Assembly (NCBI RefSeq): GCF_023516715.1
Contig: NZ_JAMGSI010000003.1
Coordinates: 111,481 to 175,480, forward strand
From: Akkermansia massiliensis
GTDB lineage: Bacteria; Verrucomicrobiota; Verrucomicrobiia; Verrucomicrobiales; Akkermansiaceae
Length of the DNA stretch: 64,000 nt
Reading direction: 5' to 3'
The notes under the pieces: model-generated
Databases searched by the model: none
What the model was told of the DNA's origin: nothing
What the model saw: the letters and a program-made list of their open reading frames with translations, nothing else
Shown here: piece after piece, positions 8,103 to 17,559 of the stretch
Layout of the letters: every line of letters begins with the position of its first letter
Numbering within the stretch: position 1 is the first letter of the stretch
Program-made: the position numbers and the translations under genes

Positions 8103-9647
8103 TTATTTTTTCGGCGTCACCAGGGAATGCCCGGACATTTCGGCAGGCTGTTTCAGCCCCATCAGGTTCAGCAGGGTGGGGGCCACGTCCGCCAGAATGC
8201 CGTTGGAGAGGTTGACCTGGTCCTTGTCGTCCGCCACATAAATGAGGTCCACAAGATTGGTGGTATGGGCCGTGTTCGGGGAGCCGTCCTCATTGCGCAT
8301 GTGTTCGGCATTGCCATGGTCCGCGGTGATGAGCAGCTTGCCGCCCAGGGCCAGCACCTTCTTCACGCACTTTTCCAGGGCGCTGTCCACCGCTTCGCAG
8401 GCGGCGACTCCGGCTTCCACAAATCCGGTATGGCCCACCATGTCCCCGTTGGCAAAATTCATGATCACCACGTCGTACTTGTCCACGGCGTCCACAAACT
8501 TGTCCGCCACTTCCTCCGCGCTCATCTGGGGCTTGAGGTCATAAGTGGCCACTTCACGGGGGGAGGGAACCAGAATGCGGTCCTCGCCGGGGAACTGCGT
8601 TTCCACGCCTCCGTTAAAGAAGAAAGTGACGTGGGCGTATTTTTCCGTTTCCGCAATGCGGAGCTGAGTCTTCCCGGCTTCTGACACAATCTGTCCGAAA
8701 ATGTTGTCCAGCTGCTCCTGTTCAAAAACGATGGGGGAGGGATACTTGGCATCGTACTCCGTCAGCGTCACATAATGAACCCTGGGCGTCACTTCACGGT
8801 CAAAGCCGTCAAACCCGGGATACAGGAAGGCATCGCTCATCTGGCGGGCGCGGTCCGCACGGAAGTTGAAGAAAAACACCACGTCATTATCGCGCACGCG
8901 CTGTTCGTTGCCGTAGGCAAAAATGCCGGGCTTCAGGAATTCATCCGTCTCGCCCTTGGCGTAGCACTGTTCCACATATTCGGAGGGGGAACAGGTGCAC
9001 TGTTCGCCGCGGCCCAGCACGATGGCGTCCCATGCCAGCTTGTTGCGGTCCCAGCGCTTGTCGCGGTCCATCGCATAGAAGCGGCCGATAACCGTGGCGA
9101 TTTTCGCGCCGTAAGGCTTGATGGCTTCTTCCAGTTGGCGCATGAATCCGGCCCCGCTGGTGAGGGAACAGTCACGGCCGTCCGTGATGGCATGGATGCA
9201 GATGTCGCGCACGCCCGCTTCATAGGCGTATTTGACGATGCCTACCAAATGGTTGATATGGCTGTGCACGCCGCCGTCGCTCACCAGGCCGAGCAGGTGC
9301 AGGCGGGAGCCGGCGGCCTGGGAAAAAGCGGTCTTCAGCACGGAATTTTCACCCATGGAGCCGTCCTTGATGGCGTTGTCCACCCGGCAAAGATCCTGGA
9401 AAACCACGCGGCCAGCGCCCAGGTTCAGGTGCCCCACTTCGGAGTTGCCCATCTGCCCGTCCGGAAGGCCCACGTCCTCCCCGGAAGCGCCCAGCAGGCT
9501 GTGGGGATAGTTGGCCAGGAGGTAATCAGTAAAGGGGGTATCAGCCAGAACAGTGGCGTCACCGTACTCTTTCGCGACATCAGGCCCCAACGGATTGCGG
9601 CCCCAGCCGTCGCGAATGACAAGAACGACAGGCTTTTTAGAAGACAT
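8103..9647 (-). CDS. gpmI: 2,3-bisphosphoglycerate-independent phosphoglycerate mutase
   Basis: This 514-residue enzyme interconverts 3- and 2-phosphoglycerate in glycolysis without a 2,3-bisphosphoglycerate cofactor, using two Mn ions. The alkaline-phosphatase-fold motifs are present: VIRDGWG (Asp near 13), the phosphoserine site GQMGNSEVGHLNLG (Ser near 69), the ITDGRDC and RFYAMDRDKRWDR segments, and the C-terminal metal motif ITADHGNAEHM. Length matches the family. It lies 5 bases after the thioesterase gene and ends in a strong terminator, so the two form a short operon. Confidence 0.97.
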   Translation of the reverse strand: MSSKKPVVLVIRDGWGRNPLGPDVAKEYGDATVLADTPFTDYLLANYPHSLLGASGEDVGLPDGQMGNSEVGHLNLGAGRVVFQDLCRVDNAIKDGSMGENSVLKTAFSQAAGSRLHLLGLVSDGGVHSHINHLVGIVKYAYEAGVRDICIHAITDGRDCSLTSGAGFMRQLEEAIKPYGAKIATVIGRFYAMDRDKRWDRNKLAWDAIVLGRGEQCTCSPSEYVEQCYAKGETDEFLKPGIFAYGNEQRVRDNDVVFFFNFRADRARQMSDAFLYPGFDGFDREVTPRVHYVTLTEYDAKYPSPIVFEQEQLDNIFGQIVSEAGKTQLRIAETEKYAHVTFFFNGGVETQFPGEDRILVPSPREVATYDLKPQMSAEEVADKFVDAVDKYDVVIMNFANGDMVGHTGFVEAGVAACEAVDSALEKCVKKVLALGGKLLITADHGNAEHMRNEDGSPNTAHTTNLVDLIYVADDKDQVNLSNGILADVAPTLLNLMGLKQPAEMSGHSLVTPKK

Positions 9648-9652
9648 GGGCC

Positions 9653-10084
9653 TTATTTACAGGCATCCCCTCCTTTTGAAAAGCCTGAAATCAGGCATTC
9701 CTTCTCCGACTCTGAAATAGCCTGCGGTTTCCCCCCCTTCCCCACGCGGACAACTACATACCTTCCACTCATGACCGGATGCTCCGAATGGAACACCGCA
9801 AACTTCCATTCCAGCGAACTGGTTCCCACCGCTCCCAGGCTCAATTCAATGCTCAACCAGTCGCCCAGACCGGCGGAACTGGCGTAATCCACCTCCACAT
9901 GCACGCGGGGCCAGCCGCAATCGGGGGAAAGAACCTCCAGCCCCTGGGAACGCAGGTACTCGTGCTCCACCTCCTCTACCAGGCACAGCAGCCGGGTGAA
10001 ATGAGCCACGCCGGAGGCGTCCGTATCGTGAAAGGCTACCTGGCGTGTTCTGACAAAGGGGATGCAGGGAAGTTCTTCAGGCAT
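9653..10084 (-). CDS. Acyl-CoA thioesterase, 4HBT (hot-dog) superfamily
   Basis: This 143-residue hot-dog thioesterase has the active-site pattern FHDTDASGVAHFTRLLCLVEE near residues 15-35, which matches the YbgC / 4-hydroxybenzoyl-CoA thioesterase type where the Asp is catalytic. The substrate cannot be read from sequence; short-chain acyl-CoA or DHNA-CoA (menaquinone pathway) are possible, and menB is present elsewhere in the window. The start chosen is ATG at 10084 (MPEELPC), which has AGGAGG about 12 bases upstream; the longer reading frame would run into the divergent promoter region. It is probably cotranscribed with gpmI. Confidence 0.8.
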   Translation of the reverse strand: MPEELPCIPFVRTRQVAFHDTDASGVAHFTRLLCLVEEVEHEYLRSQGLEVLSPDCGWPRVHVEVDYASSAGLGDWLSIELSLGAVGTSSLEWKFAVFHSEHPVMSGRYVVVRVGKGGKPQAISESEKECLISGFSKGGDACK

Positions 10085-10132
10085 GCCTTCATCCTGCCTC
10101 CTTTCCCGGAAGCATGTCCAGCCGCAAATGCG

Positions 10133-10181
10133 TGACAATATGTCACATCAGCTTGATTTGTGACATCCCTCTCTTTATATA
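10133..10181 (+). promoter_or_regulatory. Promoter with overlapping inverted repeats upstream of the sensor kinase
   Basis: TTGATT (10153-10158) and TATATA (10176-10181) with a 17-base spacer form a good sigma-70-type promoter reading toward the kinase at 10211. A perfect inverted repeat, ATGTCACA (10140-10147) with TGTGACAT (10159-10166), overlaps the -35 box, and a third half-site TGACA (10133-10137) pairs with TGTCA (10141-10145). This arrangement looks like an operator. It lies in the divergent gap, so it may also act on the thioesterase-gpmI operon. Confidence 0.6.
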
Positions 10182-10210
10182 TAGGGGCGAGCCCGGACGG
10201 AAACGCCGCC

Positions 10211-11362
10211 ATGAAGAAAGACACCATCGATAAGCTGATCGGCCGCATTGACCATATCAAGGAAGAGGACCTCCAGCGTTTCTTTGTAAAGCTGGCGGAA
10301 CAGCAGGGTTTTTTCCAGCAGGTGTTTGAAGCCATCCAGGAAGGCCTGATCCTGCTGGACAGCAAGGGAAAAATCCTGTTTGTCAACCAGGCCGCCCTCA
10401 AGCTCCTTGACAAGGAACGCGGCCAGATCACGCCGGAAGACTTCTGCATCTTCCTGGGCAGGGACTGCACCTGGGACACCATCCAGCAGAGCCGGACCGC
10501 CGTTTCCCGGGACGTGGAGATTTTTTATCCGGAGCACAAATTCCTGAACATTTTCATCTCCCCCATCGGCGGCAGGAGCCAGGGCCATCTGATCCTGATA
10601 CGGGATGAAACGCCCCGGCAGAAGAAAAACGCGGAGAACATCGAGGCGGAACGCCTGAACGCCCTCACGCTGCTGGCCGCGGGGGTGGCCCATGAAATAG
10701 GCAACCCCCTCAACTCCATCGGCCTTCATCTCCAGCTCCTGGCCCGGAAGGCAAAACAACTGCCCGCGGAGTACCGGACGGACATGGAAGAACTGCTGAA
10801 AACGGCAGAGAGCGAAACCACGCGGCTGGACGTCATTCTGAAACAATTCCTCCAGGCCATCCGCCCCACCAAGCCCATCCGGGAACCCCACAACATTGAA
10901 ACCATCATCATGGAGGTCCTGAAACTGCTGGAGCCGGAAATCCGCCAGCGCGGCATCCAGATCAACACGGACCTCCAGCCCAGCCTCCCCATCCTCAGCC
11001 TGGACCCCGTCCAGATCAAGCAGGTCTTCTACAACCTGATCAAAAACGCCTACCAGTCCATCCCGCCGGAGGGAGGCACCATTCTGGTTAAAAGCGGTTA
11101 TACGGATGACAGCGTGTTCGTCACCGTGGCGGATACCGGCTGCGGCATTTCCCCGGAAGTCATGGGCAGCATTTACGAACCTTTCCTGACCACCAAATCC
11201 ACCGGCTCCGGCCTGGGCCTGCTCATCGTGCGCCGCATCGTGAAGGAACACGGCGGCTCCATCACCCTGGCCAGCCAGCCGGGGCAGGGAACCACCATCA
11301 CGGTCTTCCTGCCGCGCGTGGAACGCACCATCAGGCTCCTGCCCTCCTCCATCCCGTCATGA
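10211..11362 (+). CDS. PAS-domain sensor histidine kinase (NtrB/ZraS type)
   Basis: The 383-residue protein has no membrane segment, so it is a cytoplasmic sensor. Order: N-terminal helical region, PAS domain (about 40-130, AIQEGLILLDSKGKILFVN), HisKA dimerisation domain with the phospho-acceptor in GVAHEIGNPLNSIGLHL (His near 161), and HATPase_c with the N box NLIKNAYQSI, G1 DTGCGIS and G2 GSGLGLLIV. Start taken at MKKDTIDKL because the longer frame overlaps the promoter. The stop overlaps the start of the response regulator (ATGA), so the two are a cognate pair. The signal is unknown. Confidence 0.92.
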   Translation: MKKDTIDKLIGRIDHIKEEDLQRFFVKLAEQQGFFQQVFEAIQEGLILLDSKGKILFVNQAALKLLDKERGQITPEDFCIFLGRDCTWDTIQQSRTAVSRDVEIFYPEHKFLNIFISPIGGRSQGHLILIRDETPRQKKNAENIEAERLNALTLLAAGVAHEIGNPLNSIGLHLQLLARKAKQLPAEYRTDMEELLKTAESETTRLDVILKQFLQAIRPTKPIREPHNIETIIMEVLKLLEPEIRQRGIQINTDLQPSLPILSLDPVQIKQVFYNLIKNAYQSIPPEGGTILVKSGYTDDSVFVTVADTGCGISPEVMGSIYEPFLTTKSTGSGLGLLIVRRIVKEHGGSITLASQPGQGTTITVFLPRVERTIRLLPSSIPS

Positions 11363-12762
11363 AGATGCCCGTTCTGCTGATCGTAGATGATGAAAAACCC
11401 ACGCGCGACGCCCTGCGCATGGGCTTTCAGGACGATTACGAAGTGTACACTGCCGCCAATCTTTCCCAGGCCGTCACTCTCCTGCGGGAGGAATCCCCGG
11501 ACCTGGTCCTGACGGACCTGCGGCTGGGCGGGGAAAGCGGCATGGACGTGCTGAAAGCCGCGGCTTCTCTGCCCCATCCCCCCCAGAGCATCATGATGAC
11601 CGCCTACGGATCCGTGGACGCCGCCGTGGAAGCCATGAAACAGGGCGCGTACGACTTCGTCACAAAGCCCCTGAACCTGGATGCCGTGGAGCTGGTGCTC
11701 AAAAGGGCGCTCCATACCCGGAACCTGGAGACGGCCAACCAGGAGCTCACCACCCGCATCCAGGCGGACTCCGGCCTGCAAAAACTGCTCGGACGGTCCG
11801 CCGCCATGGAACACGTGTTCTCCATCATCCGCCAGGTGGCGCCCAGCAAGACGACGGTGCTGATTGAAGGGGAAAGCGGAACCGGGAAGGAACTGGTGGC
11901 CCAGGCCATCCATTCCCTTTCCGGCAGGCCGGAGAATAAATTCGTGGCCGTCAACTGCGCGGCCCTTTCCCCCCAGTTATTGGAAAGCGAGCTGTTCGGC
12001 CATGAAAAAGGCTCCTTCACCGGAGCCGGGCAGCGCCGCATCGGCCGCTTTGAACAGGCGGACGGCGGCACCATCTTCCTGGATGAAATCGGGGAAATAG
12101 ACGCCGGAACGCAGGTCCGCCTGCTGAGGGTGCTGTCCGAACGGACCATTGAACGCGTAGGCTCCAACACGCCCATTCCGGTGAATGTGCGCATTATTGC
12201 CGCCACCAACAAATCACTGAAGAAACTCGTCCAGGAGGGCAAATTCCGGGAAGACCTCTATTTCCGCCTCAACGTGGTCCACATCCAGATGCCCCCCCTC
12301 CGGGACCGGCGAGAGGACGTGCCCCTGCTCGCCACCGCCTTCCTGAAAGAATTCGCCAGGGAGAACAACAAGGAATTCAAACCCCTTTCCCGGGACGCCC
12401 TTGACGCCGTACGGAACTACTCCTGGCCCGGAAACGTGCGGGAGCTGCGCACAGCCATGGAGCACGGCGTCGTCATGAGCAACTCCGCCAGCATAGAACT
12501 CTCCCATCTCCCACCCCGGCTGCACGCGCCGCAGCAGCCGGCCGCCCCGGGGAGCATGGCGCAGGAACAATTGGAGGACAATGCCCCCAGCACACAGAAT
12601 GGGCTTGTCCCGGCAGGGGTTTTGAATTTATCCTTGCTGGAGCGGAATGCCATCCAACAAGCGCTGGCCCGGTCAAACGGCAACAGAACGGCGGCAGCCC
12701 ACCTTCTGGGCATCAGCCGCCGCACCCTTCAACGCAAATTACAAGATATTCAACCTTCATGA
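11359..12762 (+). CDS. Sigma-54-dependent response regulator (NtrC family)
   Basis: This 467-residue activator has three domains: a receiver with phospho-acceptor Asp53 (LTDLRLGG) and the KP motif (VTKPLNL); a sigma-54 interaction AAA+ domain with Walker A GESGTGKE (about 170-177), the sigma-54 loop as GSFTGA (usual GAFTGA), Walker B GGTIFLDEIGE and the arginine-finger region; and a C-terminal Fis-type helix-turn-helix (NRTAAAHLLGISRRTLQRKL). Phosphorylation by the adjacent kinase should allow ATP-driven opening of sigma-54 promoters. I found no obvious -24/-12 element in the window, so its targets are elsewhere or missed. Confidence 0.93.
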   Translation: MKMPVLLIVDDEKPTRDALRMGFQDDYEVYTAANLSQAVTLLREESPDLVLTDLRLGGESGMDVLKAAASLPHPPQSIMMTAYGSVDAAVEAMKQGAYDFVTKPLNLDAVELVLKRALHTRNLETANQELTTRIQADSGLQKLLGRSAAMEHVFSIIRQVAPSKTTVLIEGESGTGKELVAQAIHSLSGRPENKFVAVNCAALSPQLLESELFGHEKGSFTGAGQRRIGRFEQADGGTIFLDEIGEIDAGTQVRLLRVLSERTIERVGSNTPIPVNVRIIAATNKSLKKLVQEGKFREDLYFRLNVVHIQMPPLRDRREDVPLLATAFLKEFARENNKEFKPLSRDALDAVRNYSWPGNVRELRTAMEHGVVMSNSASIELSHLPPRLHAPQQPAAPGSMAQEQLEDNAPSTQNGLVPAGVLNLSLLERNAIQQALARSNGNRTAAAHLLGISRRTLQRKLQDIQPS

Positions 12763-14642
12763 ATGCGCCCACCACGGCATCCCGCACACCGTTTATCATC
12801 ATCCTCATCCTGCTGCTGGCGATTACGGGTGTGCAGTACTTTTTCAATTTTAACGGCCTGAACGCCAGCGCCGCCATGGACCAGGCCCAAATCGCCCGGA
12901 ACGTGGCCAGGGGACAGGGAATGGCCACCAACTGGCTGAGACCCATCCAGATGGTCTCCGGGAGCACCCGCGCCGGCCTCAACCCCTTTCTTTCCGACGC
13001 CCAGATCCGCGAACAGGAAACCATTCTGGCGGGACAGGGGGAATCCCTCGTCAATCCGGAAAAATTCAATCCCTACGCCCTCCGGGACACACGCAACGCC
13101 CCTCTGAACATCCTGGTGGAAGCCGCCGTCTTCAAGGTGGCCGGCGTCCACAAGTTTGACCTGTGGAGCATGACGGGCAGCTCCATGATCTACCTGCCGG
13201 ACCGCATCGTGGCGGGCATTTCCTGCATGTTCTTCATCCTGGCTGTCCTGAGCTGCTATTACATCCTCCACCAAATGTTTGATGTCACCATCGCCAGCTT
13301 CACCTGCCTGACGATGATTCTCAGCAACCTCTTCCTGCAATACGCCACCAGCGGCCTCCCGCAGATGATGATGCTCTTCTTCTTTGCCTGGGGCATCCAT
13401 TTCCTGTCCACGGCCCTGCAAAACAGGGAGGAGAAGCGTAAATTCCTGATGCCGCTCATTTACAGCTCCATCTGTTTTTCATGCGTCTGCCTCACCGGCT
13501 GGATCGGCCTGTGGCCCATGGCCGGCTTTCTGATTTTCGTGGGCATCCGCTTCAAGCCTCACGGCCTGTACTGCATTCCGGGACTTGTGATCCTGTTCCT
13601 CCTCCTGGCCTACCCCGTTTACATCAACCGCTCCCTCAGCGGAGGCTTCTTCGGAACGGCCTATTACACCATCTTCACGGGGCTGACCGGCAATGAAGAA
13701 ATCGCGATGAACTCCCTGGCCGCCGGGGACATTCCCATCGCCGCCCAGAAAGCCGTCACCTCCATCGTCAACAACATCCTGACGCAGGGCGACCTCCTTT
13801 ACGAAAACCTCGGGAACCTTCCCCTGGCCATGGTGTTCCTGCTGGCCCTCCTGCACAAATTCAGAAGGCCGGAAGTCAACCAGGCCAAATGGGGCGTCTT
13901 CGCCATGTGGGTGCCCGCCGTCATCGGCATGGCCCTTTACACCTCCAACAAATCCGGTATTTCCCTGGGACAGATTCAAATCCTCTTCGCCCCCTTCTTC
14001 ACGGCCTACGGCACGGCCTTCGTCCTCAACCTGATCGCACGGCACTCCAACAAGGAGGTAGTCCCCATCCTGCGGGGCGGCGTCCTGCTGCTCGCCCTGC
14101 TCATCACTTCCCTCCCCCTTCTGCTCAGCCTTCCCCAGATGGTGCGGGTGGGCATCCTGACGGCCAGCCGCGGCATTCCTGCATGGCCCCCTTATTTCCC
14201 CCCGGGCCTCAACCGGGACCTTCGCGCCCAGACGTCGGAAAAGGATTTCATCCTCACGGACCAGCCGTCCGCCGTCGGCTGGTACGCAGACAGGAAAGCC
14301 ATCGGACTCCCCAAAATGGTGGAGCAATTCATGGTGCTGGAACGCATTCTGAAATTCCACGGCGGCAAGGTGGGCAGCATCCTGGTGACTCCCTCATCCA
14401 CGCTCAACGCGGACCTCCGCACCATTGCCGCCTCCTACGGGGAATTCACCCCCCTCGTTCTGGAAGGCACCGTCCTGCTTCAGACGAAGGACAGGAATCC
14501 CGTATACCTCTTTGACCACAGCCGTGCGCTCTACCCCTTGTCGCAACGCTTTGGGACGCCGGACTCCCGCCAATTCATCCAGGGAGCGGACATGATTCTT
14601 TACAAAGACCTTCAGGAAACCGCTTCCACCCCTCAACCTTAA
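12759..14642 (+). CDS. Polytopic membrane protein, GT-C (PMT/ArnT)-like
   Basis: This 627-residue protein has one N-terminal helix, then a segment DQAQIARNVARGQG (about 40-53) that resembles the acidic first-loop motif of GT-C glycosyltransferases that use polyprenyl-phosphate sugars. About ten further hydrophobic helices follow, then a soluble C-terminal domain of about 170 residues. Family assignment rests on overall layout and this one motif, so the glycosyltransferase role is inference. The start overlaps the response-regulator stop (ATGA), and xseB follows after 8 bases. Confidence 0.6.
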   Translation: MNAPTTASRTPFIIILILLLAITGVQYFFNFNGLNASAAMDQAQIARNVARGQGMATNWLRPIQMVSGSTRAGLNPFLSDAQIREQETILAGQGESLVNPEKFNPYALRDTRNAPLNILVEAAVFKVAGVHKFDLWSMTGSSMIYLPDRIVAGISCMFFILAVLSCYYILHQMFDVTIASFTCLTMILSNLFLQYATSGLPQMMMLFFFAWGIHFLSTALQNREEKRKFLMPLIYSSICFSCVCLTGWIGLWPMAGFLIFVGIRFKPHGLYCIPGLVILFLLLAYPVYINRSLSGGFFGTAYYTIFTGLTGNEEIAMNSLAAGDIPIAAQKAVTSIVNNILTQGDLLYENLGNLPLAMVFLLALLHKFRRPEVNQAKWGVFAMWVPAVIGMALYTSNKSGISLGQIQILFAPFFTAYGTAFVLNLIARHSNKEVVPILRGGVLLLALLITSLPLLLSLPQMVRVGILTASRGIPAWPPYFPPGLNRDLRAQTSEKDFILTDQPSAVGWYADRKAIGLPKMVEQFMVLERILKFHGGKVGSILVTPSSTLNADLRTIAASYGEFTPLVLEGTVLLQTKDRNPVYLFDHSRALYPLSQRFGTPDSRQFIQGADMILYKDLQETASTPQP

Positions 14643-14650
14643 TTCCCCAT

Positions 14651-14911
14651 ATGGCCAAACAACGGAAAAACGCTCCCGGATTTGAAGAATCCGTAGCCCG
14701 CCTGGAAGAAATCATACGCTTGACGGAAGCCCCCGTCACCGAACTGGAAGACATGATAGCCCTGGTGGAAGAAGGCAACAAGCTCATCCGCCACTGCCGC
14801 GGCATCCTTCATGATGCGGAACTGCGCATCCAAACCCTCAGCAACCCGGAGACCGTCCAGGATGGAACGGATCCCGATGAACCAGACAGCAATGAATTCT
14901 CCCTTACCTGA
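14651..14911 (+). CDS. xseB: Exodeoxyribonuclease VII small subunit
   Basis: This 86-residue protein matches XseB: FEESVARLEEIIRLTE near the N-terminus, then the EL-D-I-LVEEGNKL-R-C core in which the small helical subunit is built, and a short acidic tail. XseB binds several-fold to XseA to form the single-strand exonuclease; xseA is not in the window. Its 3' end overlaps the start of dxs by about 20-35 bases in another frame, implying coupled translation. Confidence 0.9.
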   Translation: MAKQRKNAPGFEESVARLEEIIRLTEAPVTELEDMIALVEEGNKLIRHCRGILHDAELRIQTLSNPETVQDGTDPDEPDSNEFSLT

Positions 14912-16778
14912 ACTTCCGGAGCTGCTGGCAAGCATCCGCAGCCATGCAGACCTGATGAAAATCCCTGAGTCGGAACTGCCCTGGCTCGCGGAAGAAATCC
15001 GGAACACCCTCATCCACTCCCTTTCCCTCACCGGCGGCCATCTGGGCCCCAACCTGGGCGTGGTGGAACTGAGCATTGCCCTTCACCGCGTCTTTGAAAC
15101 ACCGCGGGACAAAATCATCTTTGACGTTTCCCACCAGGCCTACGTCCATAAAATGCTCACGGGGCGCGCCCCGCTGATTCACACCATCCGCCAGCATGAA
15201 GGGCTCTCCGGCTTTGCCAAAATGTCGGAATCCCCCCATGACGCCTACGGTGCAGGCCACGCGGGCACGGCGCTTTCCGCCGCCCTGGGCATGTGCGCGG
15301 CCAGGGATCTGAAAGGGGAGGACTACCATGTAGTGGCCGTGGCCGGGGATGCGGCATTCACCTGCGGCACCACCCTGGAGGCGCTGAACAACATCAGCCA
15401 GACCACCAAGCGCTACATCACCATTCTGAACGACAATGAATGGGCCATTGATAAAAACGTGGGCGCGCTGGCAAAATACTTCAACTCCCTGCAAACCTCG
15501 GAAACCTTCTCCTGGCTGAGGGACAAGACGGCCTCCTTCATTGAAAAGCTGGGGGGAACGCAGGCTAGGGACTTCGCCTTCAAGCTGGAAGGCACCACCA
15601 AGAACCTCATCTTCCCCTCCCTGCTCTTCAATAAATTCGGCCTGCGCTACTTCGGCCCCTTGGACGGGCACGACATCCCCACCCTCATCCGCACCCTTTC
15701 CTACATCAAGGACCTCAACGAACCCGTTATCCTGCACGTGGTCACCCAGAAGGGAAAAGGCTACCAGCCCGCACTGGACAACCCCACCAAATTCCACGGC
15801 CTGGGCTCCTACTGCGTGCGGGACGGCGAAACGCAGGCAACCGCCACCCCCACCTTCTCCCACATCTTCGGTTCCACGCTGGTGGAAATGGCGCACGAGG
15901 ACGAATCCGTCACGGCCATCACGGCCGCCATGGCCAGCGGCACCAAGCTGGACCTGTTCAAGGAAGCCTTCCCAAAACGCTACTTTGACGTAGGCATTGC
16001 GGAAGAACACGGAGCCCTCTTTGCGTGCGGGCTGGCGGCGGAAGGCATGAAGCCCTACATCGCCATTTACTCCACCTTCATGCAGCGCTGCATTGACATG
16101 ATCCAGCATGACGCCGCGCTCCAAAAGCTGCCCGTGCGCTTCTGCATGGACCGCGCCGGGCTCTCCCCGGACGACGGCCCCACGCATCACGGCCTGTTTG
16201 ACATCGCCATGATCCGCAGCATCCCGAACATCGTCTTCATGCAACCCAAGGATGAAGCGGAATTCGTCCACATGCTCCGGACCATGAACCATTACCAGAA
16301 CGGCCCCACCGTCATCCGCTATCCCCGGGGTTGCGGCGCCGGGGTCCCCCTTCCCTCCACGCCGGAAATTCTCCCCATCGGCAAGGCGGAAGTGCTCCAG
16401 ACGGGGAAGGACGTGACTCTCGTTTCCCTGGGCACCATGATCGGCATCGCCCGGGAGACGGCAGCGCTGCTGGAAGCGCAGGGCCACACGGTCACCCTCA
16501 TCAACGCCCGCTTCATCAAGCCTTTGGATGACGAATGCATCCGCCGGCATGCGGCCTCCAGCCGGGTGGTCTGCACCTTTGAAGACCATTCCATCAGCGG
16601 CGGCTTCAACTCCGCCGTGCTTGAATCCCTGGAAGCCGGAGGCGTCACCACGCCCGTGGAAGCCATCGCATGGCCGGACCAGTTCATCGAACACGGTTCG
16701 GAACCCATCCTCAGAAAAAAATATGGACTCACGGCGGAAGCCGCGCTACAAAAAATCATTCCCCACCTGAATTCCTGA
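14877..16778 (+). CDS. dxs: 1-deoxy-D-xylulose-5-phosphate synthase
   Basis: Dxs joins pyruvate and glyceraldehyde-3-phosphate in the first step of the MEP isoprenoid pathway, with thiamine diphosphate. The roughly 633-residue protein shows the conserved GGHLGPNLGVVEL, the VSHQAYVHKMLTGR motif, the ThDP/Mg motif VAGDAAFTCGTTLEALNN (GDG replaced by GDA), the second-domain FDVGIAEEHG with the catalytic Glu, and MDRAGLSPDDGPTHHG. Starts at 14877 (MNQTAMNS) or 14892 (MNSPLP) are both possible inside the end of xseB. The two-gene xseB-dxs association is common in bacteria. Confidence 0.95.
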   Translation: MNQTAMNSPLPELPELLASIRSHADLMKIPESELPWLAEEIRNTLIHSLSLTGGHLGPNLGVVELSIALHRVFETPRDKIIFDVSHQAYVHKMLTGRAPLIHTIRQHEGLSGFAKMSESPHDAYGAGHAGTALSAALGMCAARDLKGEDYHVVAVAGDAAFTCGTTLEALNNISQTTKRYITILNDNEWAIDKNVGALAKYFNSLQTSETFSWLRDKTASFIEKLGGTQARDFAFKLEGTTKNLIFPSLLFNKFGLRYFGPLDGHDIPTLIRTLSYIKDLNEPVILHVVTQKGKGYQPALDNPTKFHGLGSYCVRDGETQATATPTFSHIFGSTLVEMAHEDESVTAITAAMASGTKLDLFKEAFPKRYFDVGIAEEHGALFACGLAAEGMKPYIAIYSTFMQRCIDMIQHDAALQKLPVRFCMDRAGLSPDDGPTHHGLFDIAMIRSIPNIVFMQPKDEAEFVHMLRTMNHYQNGPTVIRYPRGCGAGVPLPSTPEILPIGKAEVLQTGKDVTLVSLGTMIGIARETAALLEAQGHTVTLINARFIKPLDDECIRRHAASSRVVCTFEDHSISGGFNSAVLESLEAGGVTTPVEAIAWPDQFIEHGSEPILRKKYGLTAEAALQKIIPHLNS

Positions 16779-16785
16779 CCCATCC

Positions 16786-17559
16786 ATGAAAGCATGCACC
16801 TTCCTACTGGCAGCCCTGACGCTTGCCCTTCTCCCCGCCTCCGCGCAGCAAACACCGCCGGAACCTCCGTCCCCGGCGTGGATTCAGGAATTCAACAGCC
16901 TGCCGGAAGCAACCAGAAAAAGCTACATTGACCAATTCCGCAAGGCGGAACAGCTCTTTGCGCAGAAGAGAACCATGGAATGCCTCTTCTCCCTGACGGA
17001 GCTGGAAAAGCTTTATGCAGGAAACCCGGGCTTATACAATCTCCGCGGCGCATGCTACATTGAAATCCGCAACATTGAAAAGGCCCTGGAAAACTTTGAA
17101 AAGGCCCAGAAGCTGGATCCCTCCAACCTCACCATTCAGTTCAACCTGGCGGAAGCGCACTACGTCAATCATGACTATGCCAGGGCGCTGAAAGCCTTCA
17201 CGGAGCTTCTGCCTCCCTTCAAAGACAATCCCGGCATGACTCCCCTGCTGCAATTCAAGCGCTATATCTGCGCCCGCAAGCTGGACAACCGGCCCCTGGC
17301 CAAGGAACTGGAAAACCTGTACGGCCCGATGGACGACACGCCGTACTACTACTGCACCCAGGCCATCGTCAAATTCATGGGAGGAGACAAGGACGCCGCC
17401 CAGGAACAGCTCCTTTCCGCCATCCGCATCCACGGAGGCACCAGCGCCATCCAGGCCTTTACGGACGCCATGACGGAAGCCGGCATCCTGCCCTCCCCCT
17501 ACGGGCAGACCGTCCCAACGGAACAACCGGCTAAAACAGGGCTGGAAAAACGCCGCTGA
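16786..17559 (+). CDS. Secreted TPR-repeat protein
   Basis: This 257-residue protein has a clear Sec signal peptide (MKACTFLLAALTLALLPASA, cleavage near residue 21) and a Pro-rich linker. The middle has tetratricopeptide-like repeats (NPGLYNLRGACYIEIRNIEK, then LDPSNLTIQFNLAEAHYV, about residues 85-145). TPR proteins in the periplasm scaffold other proteins; the partner is unknown. It lies 7 bases after dxs, and its stop overlaps the recO start by one base, so it is part of the same transcript. Confidence 0.75.
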   Translation: MKACTFLLAALTLALLPASAQQTPPEPPSPAWIQEFNSLPEATRKSYIDQFRKAEQLFAQKRTMECLFSLTELEKLYAGNPGLYNLRGACYIEIRNIEKALENFEKAQKLDPSNLTIQFNLAEAHYVNHDYARALKAFTELLPPFKDNPGMTPLLQFKRYICARKLDNRPLAKELENLYGPMDDTPYYYCTQAIVKFMGGDKDAAQEQLLSAIRIHGGTSAIQAFTDAMTEAGILPSPYGQTVPTEQPAKTGLEKRR

